NCBI GenBank assembly: GCA_050115935.1
Contig: JASFPO010000003.1
Span: 1 to 41,189, forward strand
Length of the DNA stretch: 41,189 nucleotides
From: GCA-020344715 sp050115935
Lineage (GTDB): Archaea > Thermoproteota > Bathyarchaeia > Bathyarchaeales > Bathyarchaeaceae
Direction of reading: 5' to 3'
Shown: positions 24,405-33,181 of the stretch, piece after piece
Numbering within the stretch: the stretch's first letter is position 1
Layout: the number at the start of each line of letters is the position of its first letter
Notes under the pieces: generated by a model
Seen by the model: only the letters and a program-made list of their open reading frames with translations
Databases searched by the model: none
Told to the model about the DNA's origin: nothing
Position numbers and translations under genes: made by a program

Positions 24405-26704
24405 AAGCGAAAGCAGAAAATGCACAGCAAATGATGGAGTTTGGAGAGAAATTCCAAGCCTTTTTTAATCTTATACCATATCCGGTGGCCATCATTAATA
24501 AAAAGGGTGAAATCCTAGCGATCAACGACAAGGCTGAGGAAAAGACCGGTTTCAAAAAAAGAGAGTTACTTGGAAAGAATTTTCTCACAACGGCAATCGT
24601 GACTGAGGATAGCAGAGCCATTCTAGTGAGAAACTTTGCAAAAAGAATGAAAGGAATACACGTAGCACCCTACGAAGTTGAAGCGCTCACAAAGGATGGT
24701 AGAAAATTAGCAGTTGAGGTAAACGCAGCAAGAATGGAATATAAAGGCAAACCAGCAGACCTCGTCATGTTCCATGATGTATCGGAGAGAAAGATGATAA
24801 AAGAAAGGCTTTCTGCGTTGAACTTTTATGGTAGGAGGCTAAACACAGCAGATAACCTTCAGAAGGTCTACGAATTAACCCTAGATGCAATGGAGCAAAC
24901 ATTAGGGTTTGAACATGCATCGTTTCTAGCCATAGACAGAGGCAAGCTTCGAGTTGCATGTCAACGTGGATACCCGTCGCCCTTGCACCTGAACCTGCCG
25001 CTGGATGGAACAGAAAGTGGTATAACTGTAAGAGCAGCAAACTCGCACAAACCGGTTCTCGTTTCTGACACGAGGAAAGACAAGGACTATGTGGAAGGGG
25101 TTCGAGGCATACGCTCAGAACTGGCTGTTCCAGTTGAGACAGAAAACAAAACTTTCGGAGTGCTAAATGTAGAAAGCAGGAATTTAGGAGCGTTCGATTC
25201 AAAGGACGTAACATTGCTTCAAATCTTGGCTTCGCACGCGGCAACAGCAATCACCAGCCTAGAAAAACGGGAAGAAATTGAGAAGCGCTCCAGCCAACTG
25301 GCTTCGCTAATGAAGAGTTCAACAAAGATGATCAGTTCCACAGATTTGCGCCAAAGGCTCCAAACAATCGCCGAAGCAATCAAAGAGCTCGGATGGCAAA
25401 GAGTTGTAATTTCAGTTAGAGATGAAAACCTAGAGATAACCGACCTCGTAACAGAAGGCCTGACAGAAGATGAGGTTAAACTTCTTCTGGAAAGAAAGTC
25501 ACCAGGCTCTGTTTGGCGTGAACGCTTGAGCTCAAGCTATGATCGATTCAGAATCGGAGAGTTTTACTACCTGCCTTGGAACGAGCTTTGGGTTCGAAAA
25601 AACGTTCATGGCGTCCCAGCTAATTTGCCTCCTGAAGAAGCAACTACATATTCAGGAGTTCCAAGCAAACTGGCGCCAGAAGAGATGATTGACTGGCATC
25701 CCCAAGACATGCTCTACGCACCTCTTCGCTTACCTGAGGGGCATATTGTGGGAATTATAAGTATGGATGACCCTTTGGATGGTCGACGGCCCACCAGAGA
25801 CTCTCTTGTTCCACTAAAGCTGTTTCTGTATCAGGCCGCTGTAGCCATTGAGAATGCTCAGTTAATCCAGCAACTAAACAATGCGAAAAACAAAATTAGG
25901 GAATACGCGGATCAACTCGAACTGAAAGTGAATCAGAGAACTCAAGAATTAATGGAAGCCCAATATCGACTACTCAAAGCTGAAAGACTTGCTGCCATCG
26001 GAGAAGTGGCAGCGATGGTTGGTCATGATTTGCGCAACCCGCTAACAGGAATCTCCGGCGTTGGATACTATCTGAAGATGAAGTTAGGCTCAAAAATGAG
26101 CAGCAAAACAAGAGAAATGTTGGAACTTTTGGAGAAGGATATAGAATATTCGAACAAGATCATAAATGACCTCCTAGAATACTCCGGAGAGATACGTTTA
26201 GAACTGAAGGAGACTACCCTAAAATCAATCGTAAAGGAGGCATTATCACTTGTTGAGGTCCCCAAGAACATCCGAGTGTCCAATCTAACTCAGAGCGAAC
26301 CAAGAGTAGAGGTTGATATAGAGAGATTGAAGAGAGCCTTTGTCAACATCGTCAAGAACGCAGTTGACGCCATGCCCAAGGGCGGCAAGCTCACAATAAA
26401 AAGTGAGGAAACAAACGATTACCTAGAAATCGACTTCACTGACACAGGGGCAGGTATGTCAAGAGATATTATAGGGAAAATTGGGACACCCCTCTTCACG
26501 ACTAAAGCAAAAGGAATGGGTTTAGGTCTGTCCATCTGCAAACGCATCCTGGAAGCTCATGGAGGCAGTGTTTCCGCAAAAAGCACAGTTGGTAAAGGAA
26601 CCACATTCACAGTAACTATCCCTATCAAGCAAAAATCTGAGGGAGGTGAAAAAGCATGGCAGAACAAGCCAGAATCCTTGTTGTCGACGATGACGAAAGC
26701 ATAA
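24401..26704 (+). CDS. PAS/GAF sensor histidine kinase
   Basis: From the coupled ATG at 24401 the protein has 767 residues. A PAS domain (~18-128; PYPVAIINKKGEILAINDKA, ending FHDVSERK) is followed by a GAF domain (~138-285; LGFEHASFLAIDRG, SELAVPVETENKTFGVLNVES) and a second GAF-like region (~295-490; LYAPLRLPEGHIVGIISMDDP). A coiled coil leads to the HisKA box VGHDLRNPL with phospho-acceptor H542, then the HATPase domain with N box FVNIVKNAVDAMPKGG, DTGAGM, and GMGLGLSICKRILEAHGG. There are no membrane helices, so it is a cytosolic sensor; the ligand of PAS and GAF is not evident. A TTG at 24365 would add 12 residues. The 3' end overlaps the response regulator gene by 49 bases. Confidence 0.93.
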   Translation: MKAKAENAQQMMEFGEKFQAFFNLIPYPVAIINKKGEILAINDKAEEKTGFKKRELLGKNFLTTAIVTEDSRAILVRNFAKRMKGIHVAPYEVEALTKDGRKLAVEVNAARMEYKGKPADLVMFHDVSERKMIKERLSALNFYGRRLNTADNLQKVYELTLDAMEQTLGFEHASFLAIDRGKLRVACQRGYPSPLHLNLPLDGTESGITVRAANSHKPVLVSDTRKDKDYVEGVRGIRSELAVPVETENKTFGVLNVESRNLGAFDSKDVTLLQILASHAATAITSLEKREEIEKRSSQLASLMKSSTKMISSTDLRQRLQTIAEAIKELGWQRVVISVRDENLEITDLVTEGLTEDEVKLLLERKSPGSVWRERLSSSYDRFRIGEFYYLPWNELWVRKNVHGVPANLPPEEATTYSGVPSKLAPEEMIDWHPQDMLYAPLRLPEGHIVGIISMDDPLDGRRPTRDSLVPLKLFLYQAAVAIENAQLIQQLNNAKNKIREYADQLELKVNQRTQELMEAQYRLLKAERLAAIGEVAAMVGHDLRNPLTGISGVGYYLKMKLGSKMSSKTREMLELLEKDIEYSNKIINDLLEYSGEIRLELKETTLKSIVKEALSLVEVPKNIRVSNLTQSEPRVEVDIERLKRAFVNIVKNAVDAMPKGGKLTIKSEETNDYLEIDFTDTGAGMSRDIIGKIGTPLFTTKAKGMGLGLSICKRILEAHGGSVSAKSTVGKGTTFTVTIPIKQKSEGGEKAWQNKPESLLSTMTKA

Positions 26705-27111
26705 GAAAAACCCTCGCAACCATACTGGAAGAAAAAGGATATGTTGTTGAAACGGCGAGAAACGGCAAGGAAGCAATCGAAAAATCCAAAGCAAAATTCT
26801 TCAACTTAGCTTTAATAGATATTCGACTTCCAGACATGGAAGGAACAAAACTATTGACTGCAATGAAAGAAACTACGCCGAGGATGATCAAAGTGATTGT
26901 TACGGGTTATCCCTCATTGCAGAATGCCGTTGAAGCTGTAAATATGGGAGGAGATGCGTACATACTTAAGCCGTTGAGAATAGAGAATCTCCTCAACACA
27001 ATCAAGGAGCATCTGCAAAAACAACAAGAAGCAAGAAAATACAGCGAAGACAAAGTCGCAGAATTCATTGAAACACGAGCAAAAGAACTAACAATGATAA
27101 AAAGTACATAG
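26656..27111 (+). CDS. Response regulator (REC domain)
   Basis: One receiver domain with acidic pocket VVDDDE (D11-D13), phospho-acceptor D55 in ALIDIRLPD, the Thr of VTGYPS and the invariant Lys in YILKPL, followed by ~30 residues of charged helix but no DNA-binding domain. It should receive phosphate from the kinase encoded just upstream and pass the signal by protein contact. GGAGGTGA lies seven bases before the ATG, inside the kinase gene, so translation is independent though the genes overlap by 49 bases. 151 residues. Confidence 0.93.
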   Translation: MAEQARILVVDDDESIRKTLATILEEKGYVVETARNGKEAIEKSKAKFFNLALIDIRLPDMEGTKLLTAMKETTPRMIKVIVTGYPSLQNAVEAVNMGGDAYILKPLRIENLLNTIKEHLQKQQEARKYSEDKVAEFIETRAKELTMIKST

Positions 27112-27120
27112 CAATTCTCC

Positions 27121-27128
27121 TTTTTTTT
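27121..27128 (+). terminator. Oligo-T terminator of the sensor operon
   Basis: Eight T in a row, ten bases after the response-regulator stop. Runs of T on the coding strand end transcription in archaea without needing a hairpin. The rest of the ~280-base gap to the next gene holds a promoter-like element (27333-27350) and nothing else recognised. Confidence 0.55.
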
Positions 27129-27332
27129 GTCTCGTAGAAAAAGCGTCTTCCTATCAAATATGAGTCTGTTCAAGATTTTCAGTTCATGCCCTCATAATTT
27201 GTCATGCATGCAGATACATGCTGAAACTAAGTTTGACGTGAAAAAAGAGAGTCTTGTGACAAAAGATAGCAACCTTCACTCCTAAGAATGCATCAGAACA
27301 AAACCGTTTAACCTTTGCCGAATGCATACTGC

Positions 27333-27350
27333 GAATTCACAATGCTTTAA
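27333..27350 (+). promoter_or_regulatory. Promoter-region motif shared by three genes
   Basis: GAATTCACAATGCTTTAA lies 42 bases before the ATG at 27392. Close relatives occur at 9612-9627 (AAATTCATAATGCTTT) before the membrane zinc-ribbon gene and at 24011-24022 (CTCACAATGTTC) before the signalling operon. It may include a weak TATA element or a binding site for a common regulator. It is a visual match only. Confidence 0.3.
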
Positions 27351-27391
27351 TCCATTCTACATGGCAACTAACTATTGAAAGATGAACAAGC

Positions 27392-27697
27392 ATGACAGTC
27401 ATTCCGATTTGCAGACCCTATGTTTTCCTTAGATGCAAAAGATGCAACAGAAAGACAGAGCATGTCTTGATTGGCACAAGCGCTATCAAAGAGGCAATAG
27501 AAGAAGACTTTGAGTGCCAAGAGTGTGGACAAGTAAGGAAGATCTATGAAATAGCTATCCTAGCTGAACCTGAAACCCTAGCAATTCAGGAGCTGGAGAG
27601 GAAAATTGAAGCTAAGCGAAAACTCGTGAAACAGCTGGAAGCGAAGAGAAGCAATCTCGAAAAAGAACTAAGAAATCGCAAAAGAGAACCCACATGA
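27392..27697 (+). CDS. Small zinc-ribbon and coiled-coil protein
   Basis: Residues ~12-55 hold CKRCNRK and CQECGQV, a CxxC-CxxC zinc ribbon resembling those of translation or transcription accessory proteins. Residues ~62-96 are a highly charged amphipathic helix (ERKIEAKRKLVKQLEAKRSN) that should form a coiled coil. 101 residues. Function unknown; a nucleic-acid or protein adaptor is plausible. It stands alone after the sensor operon. Confidence 0.6.
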   Translation: MTVIPICRPYVFLRCKRCNRKTEHVLIGTSAIKEAIEEDFECQECGQVRKIYEIAILAEPETLAIQELERKIEAKRKLVKQLEAKRSNLEKELRNRKREPT

Positions 27698-27770
27698 GAT
27701 GCATGCACATCTATTTCCTTCTTCTGGTACAAAGGCAGTGCATTGTGAAAGAATGTGGAAAGAAATAGCG

Positions 27771-27935
27771 CTATTCTGTTTTGGCTACAATCATGACGAT
27801 GCCTAGTCCGATTAGAATTAAGCCTGCAACTAAGAATATACTTGGATAAGACCCTATATTGTTAATGTTGGTATATGCTACATAAAAAATGAGTATACCT
27901 ATGAGCATTATAACGAATCCAATGAGCTTTTCCAT
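27771..27935 (-). CDS. Small membrane protein with two helices
   Basis: Two hydrophobic stretches separated by a short polar loop (AYTNINNIGSYPS) in 54 residues, ending VAKTE. A TTG at 27971 with AAGGTGA just before it would add 12 residues; the ATG at 27935 begins directly at the first helix and is the conservative choice. No family recognised. Confidence 0.5.
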   Translation of the reverse strand: MEKLIGFVIMLIGILIFYVAYTNINNIGSYPSIFLVAGLILIGLGIVMIVAKTE

Positions 27936-28040
27936 GATTGCTAATCCGAAGGCTGCCTCAACTCTGCTCAATCACCTTGCACATCCTAGAGGTTTACATA
28001 GGTTTAGCCTAGGCTTTATTTTAATTTTGTTGAAGCTGTC

Positions 28041-29132
28041 TCAATTCTCCGCAAAGGCTTCAAGTTTAGCTGGCAAATATTCATCTACAATGTAAGTTAG
28101 GCCGTAGCGGCTGAAAGCTTCCTGTTCTGCCTTTTTTCTGATTTTCATGAACTTTTTAATCTCTCTTTGCCACAATTTGCCTTTATATCTTGGGTCTTTC
28201 TGCAGATCGTGAAGGCGTTTAACGTCAAAGTCAGTTAAGGGGTCACTTGGCAGCTTGTAATTTACAATATCGCTGGCCCACACACCACTCCACTTGGCAT
28301 CAGGTGTAGTCAACTCTCGCAAGTGAGCCGCGTTTGCTGAGCCGGATATGATGACCATGGCGATGTGCATTCCCCACGGGTCGCCATCAGTTAAGATGCA
28401 GACCGGAAGCTTGAGCTCTTTGTTCAGCCGATGAATAAAGTGTCTAGTGGCGCGAGGTGCTTGCCCAGCAGTAAGTACAAGCAAGGCGTTGAATTTCCTA
28501 TGCACTTGTTCTTCAACAAAACGTGTGAAGAGCCCGCCCTTCTCGATGGCTATTACAAGGTCTGCACCAGTCTTGACGAATTCTGCTGAAGTTAATGCAG
28601 GCCCTATCATGACTCCATCTGGATGAGAAGTCAGGTTCAGCCTTTTACCTTCATACCCTGGAACCGTGTATTCGATCGTTAGGTCTCCGAAAATAGCTGA
28701 GCGCTCTTCAGGGAAAACATTGAAATCTTCACGAGCAAAACCCGCAACAGTTTCAAGATCAGTAATTATATTGTTAGACTCAGGCTGATCTTTGAATGCT
28801 ACTTCGTAAGCCTGTGCAGAATAATAGACATCTCTAAGGGTTGAGGTTTTGCGATGCTTTGCGAGTTCATGGGCGAAGAAGGCTGTCCAAACGAGTTGAG
28901 TGAAAGGGCGAATATGCCGTATGTTGCGGGCGCTCCGGCGCACTGCCCTTTCTCCCAAGACATACTGACGAAGTTCAGGATTATAGTAGATGTTCTCGAT
29001 GGAGCGGCTGGGCATCCTTATCGTTGGAAAATCACCTTTCTCCATTTGCTCGTAAAGGTTGAGTCCGAAATTTTCTAATACGGTCACAATTTCCTTTTTT
29101 CTTTCTAAAGCAGCACTCTTAATCTTTTTCAT
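28041..29132 (-). CDS. top6A: DNA topoisomerase VI subunit A
   Basis: The cleavage subunit of the archaeal type IIB topoisomerase, related to Spo11. The CAP/winged-helix domain carries the catalytic tyrosine region LRDVYYSAQAY, with tyrosines at 103 and 104. The Toprim domain has IAIEKGGLF (the Glu) and ILTDGDPWGMH (the D-x-D metal site). 363 residues, normal. A2B2 complexes pass one duplex through another with ATP to decatenate and relax DNA. Its ATG at 29132 overlaps the end of the B gene by 14 bases, so the pair is coupled. Confidence 0.97.
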   Translation of the reverse strand: MKKIKSAALERKKEIVTVLENFGLNLYEQMEKGDFPTIRMPSRSIENIYYNPELRQYVLGERAVRRSARNIRHIRPFTQLVWTAFFAHELAKHRKTSTLRDVYYSAQAYEVAFKDQPESNNIITDLETVAGFAREDFNVFPEERSAIFGDLTIEYTVPGYEGKRLNLTSHPDGVMIGPALTSAEFVKTGADLVIAIEKGGLFTRFVEEQVHRKFNALLVLTAGQAPRATRHFIHRLNKELKLPVCILTDGDPWGMHIAMVIISGSANAAHLRELTTPDAKWSGVWASDIVNYKLPSDPLTDFDVKRLHDLQKDPRYKGKLWQREIKKFMKIRKKAEQEAFSRYGLTYIVDEYLPAKLEAFAEN

Positions 29133-30684
29133 GCTTCTTCACACTCAACAATAATTTCCTAATGTTGGGAGGTTTTTCCTTGCCAGCTAATTCGGTTGAA
29201 AACCGGGCGATTTTCGGGAGGTACTTAGAAAAGGTAGAGAGTCGCTTTCTTTCTCTTTCCACGTGTTCTCGCTTAGTCAAAAAGCGTTGGAGTTGACGAG
29301 CTGCTTCGCGGATTCCATTAAGGATTTCTCTCTTCACCTCAGGTCTGTCAGCAATAAATTCTTTGCCCACGGTTTTGTACGGAACCTTGGTGCTACATAT
29401 GTGAACCAATATGGCGATTGGCATGTCAGATGCCACATGATATCTTCGCCAGTTGATCCTCTTGATAATTCTCCATGAGACATCGCTAGCTTCATCGTAC
29501 AGCAAAGGAATTCTATTGGCAAACCTATAGAGGACCAGATCGTTTTTCCTTGCTATGTTTCCGCCATAGGCTATAGCAACTTCAACGATGAAGGGATGCC
29601 CTGAATAAGTAGAAGGCTGACGTTGGCAGAAAGCAATAAACTCGGGCTGCAACTCTTTCAGAATTCCAGCCTTAAGCAGTTCCTCACCTATGGGTGACAA
29701 ACAACCGGCATCTGGAGGCAGAAAATTACGAAATCGCTTCATCATCTTTACAAGCCGTACGATTCTCTCTCGTGAAAGTTTTCTCGGGTTTTTGGTTTTG
29801 CCTATCCCAGCCGATTCCAGAAATCGGTGGGAAGTTTTCTCGCCTACTCGATGGAAATGATTTCTCATGAAGTCAATCATGTTTCGGTAAGGAGTAATTC
29901 GTATAAGTCGTTGAATGGTTTCAACATCCACACCGTAGGGGTGGGGTTTTGTCTCCTTTGGAGGGGGAGGCATTTGAGTGGTGACTCGCATGAATTTATA
30001 GAGGCGTCCTTTTGGATCGATGAATGTGATTTTGGCGTAGGGATTGACCAGAGCTGTTTGTTTCAGGTATTCCAGAATTCGAGACATCGCCTTCGCGTAG
30101 TCGCCCTCTAAAGAGAATCCTACGATTGTACCTCTCCAGCCCTCCTTGTTTAACATGATCTTTCGATCCAATATTATTGGTCGATTTCTAGGGATGTCCA
30201 CCATAAGCTTGTAGATGTAAATTCTGGCTCCGCCAGTGCTTGACTTGACAAAAGCTGGTTTGTGAGTGGTGATTTGTCCGTAAAGAAGTGACATCGTTCC
30301 GCCTAGACCAAAGGTTCCTCGTGCCTGCTTGAGCTTGTACTTTGAGCCGAATAGAACTTGGCCAAAGGCTGAGGGTATGTGACGCGCTGGTACGCCGGAG
30401 CCATTATCTTTTACACGTAGTGTATACACCTTTGGTAAAGAGCTGTTGGTTTCATTTCCAAGCAGATTTTCATCTTCAGTCTTTATCTTCATAGCCTCAA
30501 GGTCGTAGGAAAGTCGAACGTAAATGTCGGGGGGTATGCCTGAATTGTCAGAGGCGTCGAGAGAGTTCTCCACAAGCTCTCGAATTGAAGAGAAAATGGC
30601 TCTGGATGGGTTGGTGAATCCCGCTATATCGCGATTTCTGTAGAAGAAGTCTGCAGCACTTATCTCTTCAAAGACCTGCACCAT
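29119..30684 (-). CDS. top6B: DNA topoisomerase VI subunit B
   Basis: The ATPase subunit. The GHKL fold shows SIRELVENSLDAS (metal-binding Asn), VKDNGSGVP and GTFGLGGTMSLLYG (ATP lid), followed by the helix-two-turn-helix insert and the transducer domain ending near FANRIPLLYDEASD and DVSWR. The start at 30684 was chosen because AAGGAG stands about 14 bases upstream and the family starts near VFEEISAADFF; an ATG at 30708 would add eight residues. 521 residues. It heads the top6B-top6A pair. The conserved archaeal neighbourhood with RIO1 and the KH factor is upstream on the same strand. A TATA-like element on the minus strand at ~30820-30828 may drive it. Confidence 0.97.
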   Translation of the reverse strand: MVQVFEEISAADFFYRNRDIAGFTNPSRAIFSSIRELVENSLDASDNSGIPPDIYVRLSYDLEAMKIKTEDENLLGNETNSSLPKVYTLRVKDNGSGVPARHIPSAFGQVLFGSKYKLKQARGTFGLGGTMSLLYGQITTHKPAFVKSSTGGARIYIYKLMVDIPRNRPIILDRKIMLNKEGWRGTIVGFSLEGDYAKAMSRILEYLKQTALVNPYAKITFIDPKGRLYKFMRVTTQMPPPPKETKPHPYGVDVETIQRLIRITPYRNMIDFMRNHFHRVGEKTSHRFLESAGIGKTKNPRKLSRERIVRLVKMMKRFRNFLPPDAGCLSPIGEELLKAGILKELQPEFIAFCQRQPSTYSGHPFIVEVAIAYGGNIARKNDLVLYRFANRIPLLYDEASDVSWRIIKRINWRRYHVASDMPIAILVHICSTKVPYKTVGKEFIADRPEVKREILNGIREAARQLQRFLTKREHVERERKRLSTFSKYLPKIARFSTELAGKEKPPNIRKLLLSVKKHEKD

Positions 30685-30883
30685 TCCCAGCCATCTCCTT
30701 GTAATCATACATCATATGTGGGTAGTCCGATTTTGTTCTTCCGCTGTCATTTCAGAGGTTTGCTTCAAATAGTCTTCTGGGCATTGCGGCACTGCAAATC
30801 AACCGCAGGACAAATTCGCTTATATTTCAACACAGAATATATATCTTTGTTGCGTTGATTGTGTCAAAAACAAACATGGATTC

Positions 30884-31450
30884 TTATTTTTCTAGTTTTT
30901 CATGGGGAGTTTCCCAGAGTTCCAGTTTCTTTCTCTTGAGTTCTTGTCTCTTTCTCTGTAGAAACCGATAAACTGTGTTGTGTTGGCTCCCTTTGATCAG
31001 CATGAGTATAGCTTCTCTTGCAGCGTTTGCTTGATCGTAGCTTCCTATTACTGAAATTGTGTGCCCATATATCGAGACTTCAGCGTCTGTTAACTCCTCT
31101 ATTATGCGTCTTGTTTTGCCGCCCTTGCCTATGATTCTACCTTTTAAGCGTTGGATATCAGCTGGAGATTTGCCAACGGTTAGGCGCAGGTCAATAACTT
31201 CTAGCACTGTGTCCTCATTGTAGAGCAGTTGATATGCTCGTTGTGGCGAGAAGCCTCTACCGATGGCTATTATGACTTCCTTTGCTCTGAAAAGCAGCGA
31301 AGGGTCTTGAGCGTTTGGGTCTAAAATTATTGTGACCTCCCCAGTCGTGCTGTCTATTTCAAGCTTCACATGGAGTTTTTTCTCGACGTTCGCCTTAACT
31401 CTCCCTTCTGGACCTATGAGGGCACCTATTCGATCTCGGGGGATCTTCAC
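30884..31450 (-). CDS. KH-domain RNA-binding protein (archaeal Dim2/Pno1-like)
   Basis: Two KH domains: the first with IPRDRIGALIGPEGRVKANVEK, the second with LKGRIIGKGGKTRRIIEELT, each carrying the G-x-x-G loop. The middle part includes AIGRGFSPQRAYQLL, a signature of Pno1/Dim2 homologues. These proteins bind the 3' end of small-subunit rRNA during ribosome assembly. 188 residues. It begins seven bases after the RIO1 stop and is cotranscribed with it, which fits their shared role in 30S maturation. The basic C-terminus (KRQELKRKKLELW) is probably flexible. Confidence 0.93.
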   Translation of the reverse strand: MKIPRDRIGALIGPEGRVKANVEKKLHVKLEIDSTTGEVTIILDPNAQDPSLLFRAKEVIIAIGRGFSPQRAYQLLYNEDTVLEVIDLRLTVGKSPADIQRLKGRIIGKGGKTRRIIEELTDAEVSIYGHTISVIGSYDQANAAREAILMLIKGSQHNTVYRFLQRKRQELKRKKLELWETPHEKLEK

Positions 31451-31457
31451 GAAAGTG

Positions 31458-32291
31458 CTAGCTCTTGACGTTTCCAGTCACCTTTTTTAACAGCTCATCT
31501 ATAGTTGGAACAGCAACACCTAATCGTACAAAGTAGCGTCTCATGTTTTCGAGGTCTCTGCGCAGAAACTCGTTTGCCATGGGATGTTTCCGCGATACAG
31601 CTTGGGAAACGTCGAAAAGAACAGGTTTTCCTTTCCATATCATGATGTTGTATTCGCTTAGGTCAGCATGCACCAACCCTGCTTTCTTATAGAGCCTTTT
31701 AACATTGGCTAATATCTGCCGGTAGGTTCTATCTGGATTCTTGAGGGGAGCTTCTCTAAGTAGAGGCGCGCTGATTCCCTTTTCTCCGATGAATCTCATA
31801 ACTAGAACATTGCGTGAAACGGCTATAGGTTTGGGAACGTTTACTCCAGCTTCAAGGGCGGTGTGTAAGTTTTTAAATTCTTTCTGAGCCCACAAGTAGA
31901 TGAGCGAACGGGTGTCTCTTTTCACTCTGGTGAATCTTGGATCGCCTTGAATGTAGACTAGCATACCTTTTTTGAACTCGGATGAGACTGTTAGGAAGAT
32001 TTTGATGGCTAAGGTGTTGTTGTCTTTGTCTTTGCCCCAGTAGAGCTTTGATTCTTTTCCAGCCTTTACTGCACCGTGGATTTCGTCTATTGTTCCTTTG
32101 TTCATGAGGTGATAAATTGTCATGAGAGTTGAGCGGTCAAAAACTTCTTCTAATACTGCTCTTTCGGACGAAATGTCTTTGTGTAGCATCTTTCTTTCTC
32201 TCTCGTAACGCTGTTCTCGTCTCTTTAGCTTCTCTTGGACTTTGCTTCGCTGTTGGCGATTGCCCACTGATTTCCCTCTTTTTTCTGTCAT
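31458..32291 (-). CDS. rio1: RIO1 family serine protein kinase
   Basis: An atypical kinase of 277 residues. The N-terminal segment has the RIO-type opening DRSTLMTIYHLMNKGTIDEI. The P-loop equivalent is GAVKAGKESKLYWG, the flexible loop follows, LAIKIF holds the ATP-binding Lys, the catalytic loop is VHADLSEYNIM and the metal-binding loop is LFDVSQAV. The start ATG at 32291 lies about 25 bases after a TATA box, so the transcript is near leaderless. RIO1 helps the last steps of small-subunit assembly. Cotranscribed with the KH protein. Confidence 0.95.
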   Translation of the reverse strand: MTEKRGKSVGNRQQRSKVQEKLKRREQRYERERKMLHKDISSERAVLEEVFDRSTLMTIYHLMNKGTIDEIHGAVKAGKESKLYWGKDKDNNTLAIKIFLTVSSEFKKGMLVYIQGDPRFTRVKRDTRSLIYLWAQKEFKNLHTALEAGVNVPKPIAVSRNVLVMRFIGEKGISAPLLREAPLKNPDRTYRQILANVKRLYKKAGLVHADLSEYNIMIWKGKPVLFDVSQAVSRKHPMANEFLRRDLENMRRYFVRLGVAVPTIDELLKKVTGNVKS

Positions 32292-32311
32292 TCATATTTC
32301 AGCAAGCATTC

Positions 32312-32320
32312 TTATAAATT
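32312..32320 (-). promoter_or_regulatory. TATA box of the rio1-KH operon
   Basis: On the minus strand the bases read AATTTATAA, 21-29 bases before the rio1 ATG. This spacing predicts a leaderless mRNA. Confidence 0.55.
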
Positions 32321-32372
32321 GGAGTTGTTTTTCTGGGTTGTAGGCGGGTGAAGGTCTTCTAACAGAAATCTT

Positions 32373-32615
32373 CTACTCCAGTTTACTAAGCACATAGAAT
32401 GTTAGGGCTAGAATGAAGAGATTGATTAGTAATTCGATGGAGGCGATAATGGGATATTCGAAAATCACTACTTTTCCATGTTTGAGGACGCTGAAGAAAA
32501 TTATCGAGAAGCTTATTGAGTCTCCAATGAGCCAGCCTAAGAGAAGAGTGATGAAGAATTTCGTTTTGAAGTTTGATCCGGCAAGAGATTTCTTCGTTAC
32601 TTTTTCACTTTGCAT
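32373..32615 (-). CDS. Small two-helix membrane protein
   Basis: From the ATG at 32615 there are 80 residues: a basic N-terminus (SEKVTKKS, then SNFKTK), a hydrophobic helix FFITLLLGWLIGDSISFSII, a short loop with LKHGKVVIFEY, and a second helix ELLINLFILALTFYVLSKLE. An earlier ATG at 32651 would add a charged stretch that looks unlikely. No family recognised. Confidence 0.5.
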   Translation of the reverse strand: MQSEKVTKKSLAGSNFKTKFFITLLLGWLIGDSISFSIIFFSVLKHGKVVIFEYPIIASIELLINLFILALTFYVLSKLE

Positions 32616-32770
32616 TCGTCTTCTCCCTTCTCTATGGTCTAGAGGCTTCACTATCGTTATAAAAAGATGTTTCCACAGTTGGCATAATTCGGACTAAGAT
32701 ACAGTATACGTAATCTAGTGCGCACAATCCCTTCATTAAATGGTATGTTCGATATCTCAAGAATACAAAA

Positions 32771-33121
32771 TCACATTTTCACGATTTGCGCATGAGGTAC
32801 CCCAGAGATCTCCAGAACAGCCTCTGGATGAACTAACCCTTCCTGCATTGCACGTTTCACTATATGTTTTCCAACCATGTTCACGATTGTACACTGCCTC
32901 ACAAGGTCAATAGCTTCTTCAACAGATACTTTAGAGCCTTTATAGAAGCCTTCTTTCACTTCGAAAACTATCTTGCCGTCACGCAGAACTTGGCCAAGCA
33001 GTTCAGCATCACATGTCGCCAAAACTGTGAATCTGCCCCATTTGCGCAGGTTTACATAGACTTCCAATGTGATACGCGCTTCTGTTCTATTGTGCGTTTC
33101 TGGCGAAGCTATACTAGGCAT
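32771..33121 (-). CDS. DUF424-family archaeal protein
   Basis: The body matches my memory of DUF424: VYVNLRKWGRFTVLATCDAELLG, DGKIVFEV-EGFYKGSKV, TIVNMVGKHIVKRAMQEGLVHPEAVLEI and the ending GVPHAQIV. The family is conserved in archaea, often beside aIF2-beta, and is unassigned in function. Here it follows aIF2-beta by 60 bases in the same direction. The first ~20 residues (PSIASPETHNRTEARI) are an unusual extension beyond the family core. Confidence 0.8.
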   Translation of the reverse strand: MPSIASPETHNRTEARITLEVYVNLRKWGRFTVLATCDAELLGQVLRDGKIVFEVKEGFYKGSKVSVEEAIDLVRQCTIVNMVGKHIVKRAMQEGLVHPEAVLEISGVPHAQIVKM

Positions 33122-33181
33122 GCCTTAAGATTATAGATGCAACATGTAATTCTTAATGTTTGCTCGTGTCAAACCTTGGCT

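Noticed and set aside
14560..27140. A large gene cluster working as one metabolic pathway
   Set aside because: Strands alternate and families (hydrolase, peptidase, topoisomerase, transporters, kinase) share no common substrate; only short operons are supported.
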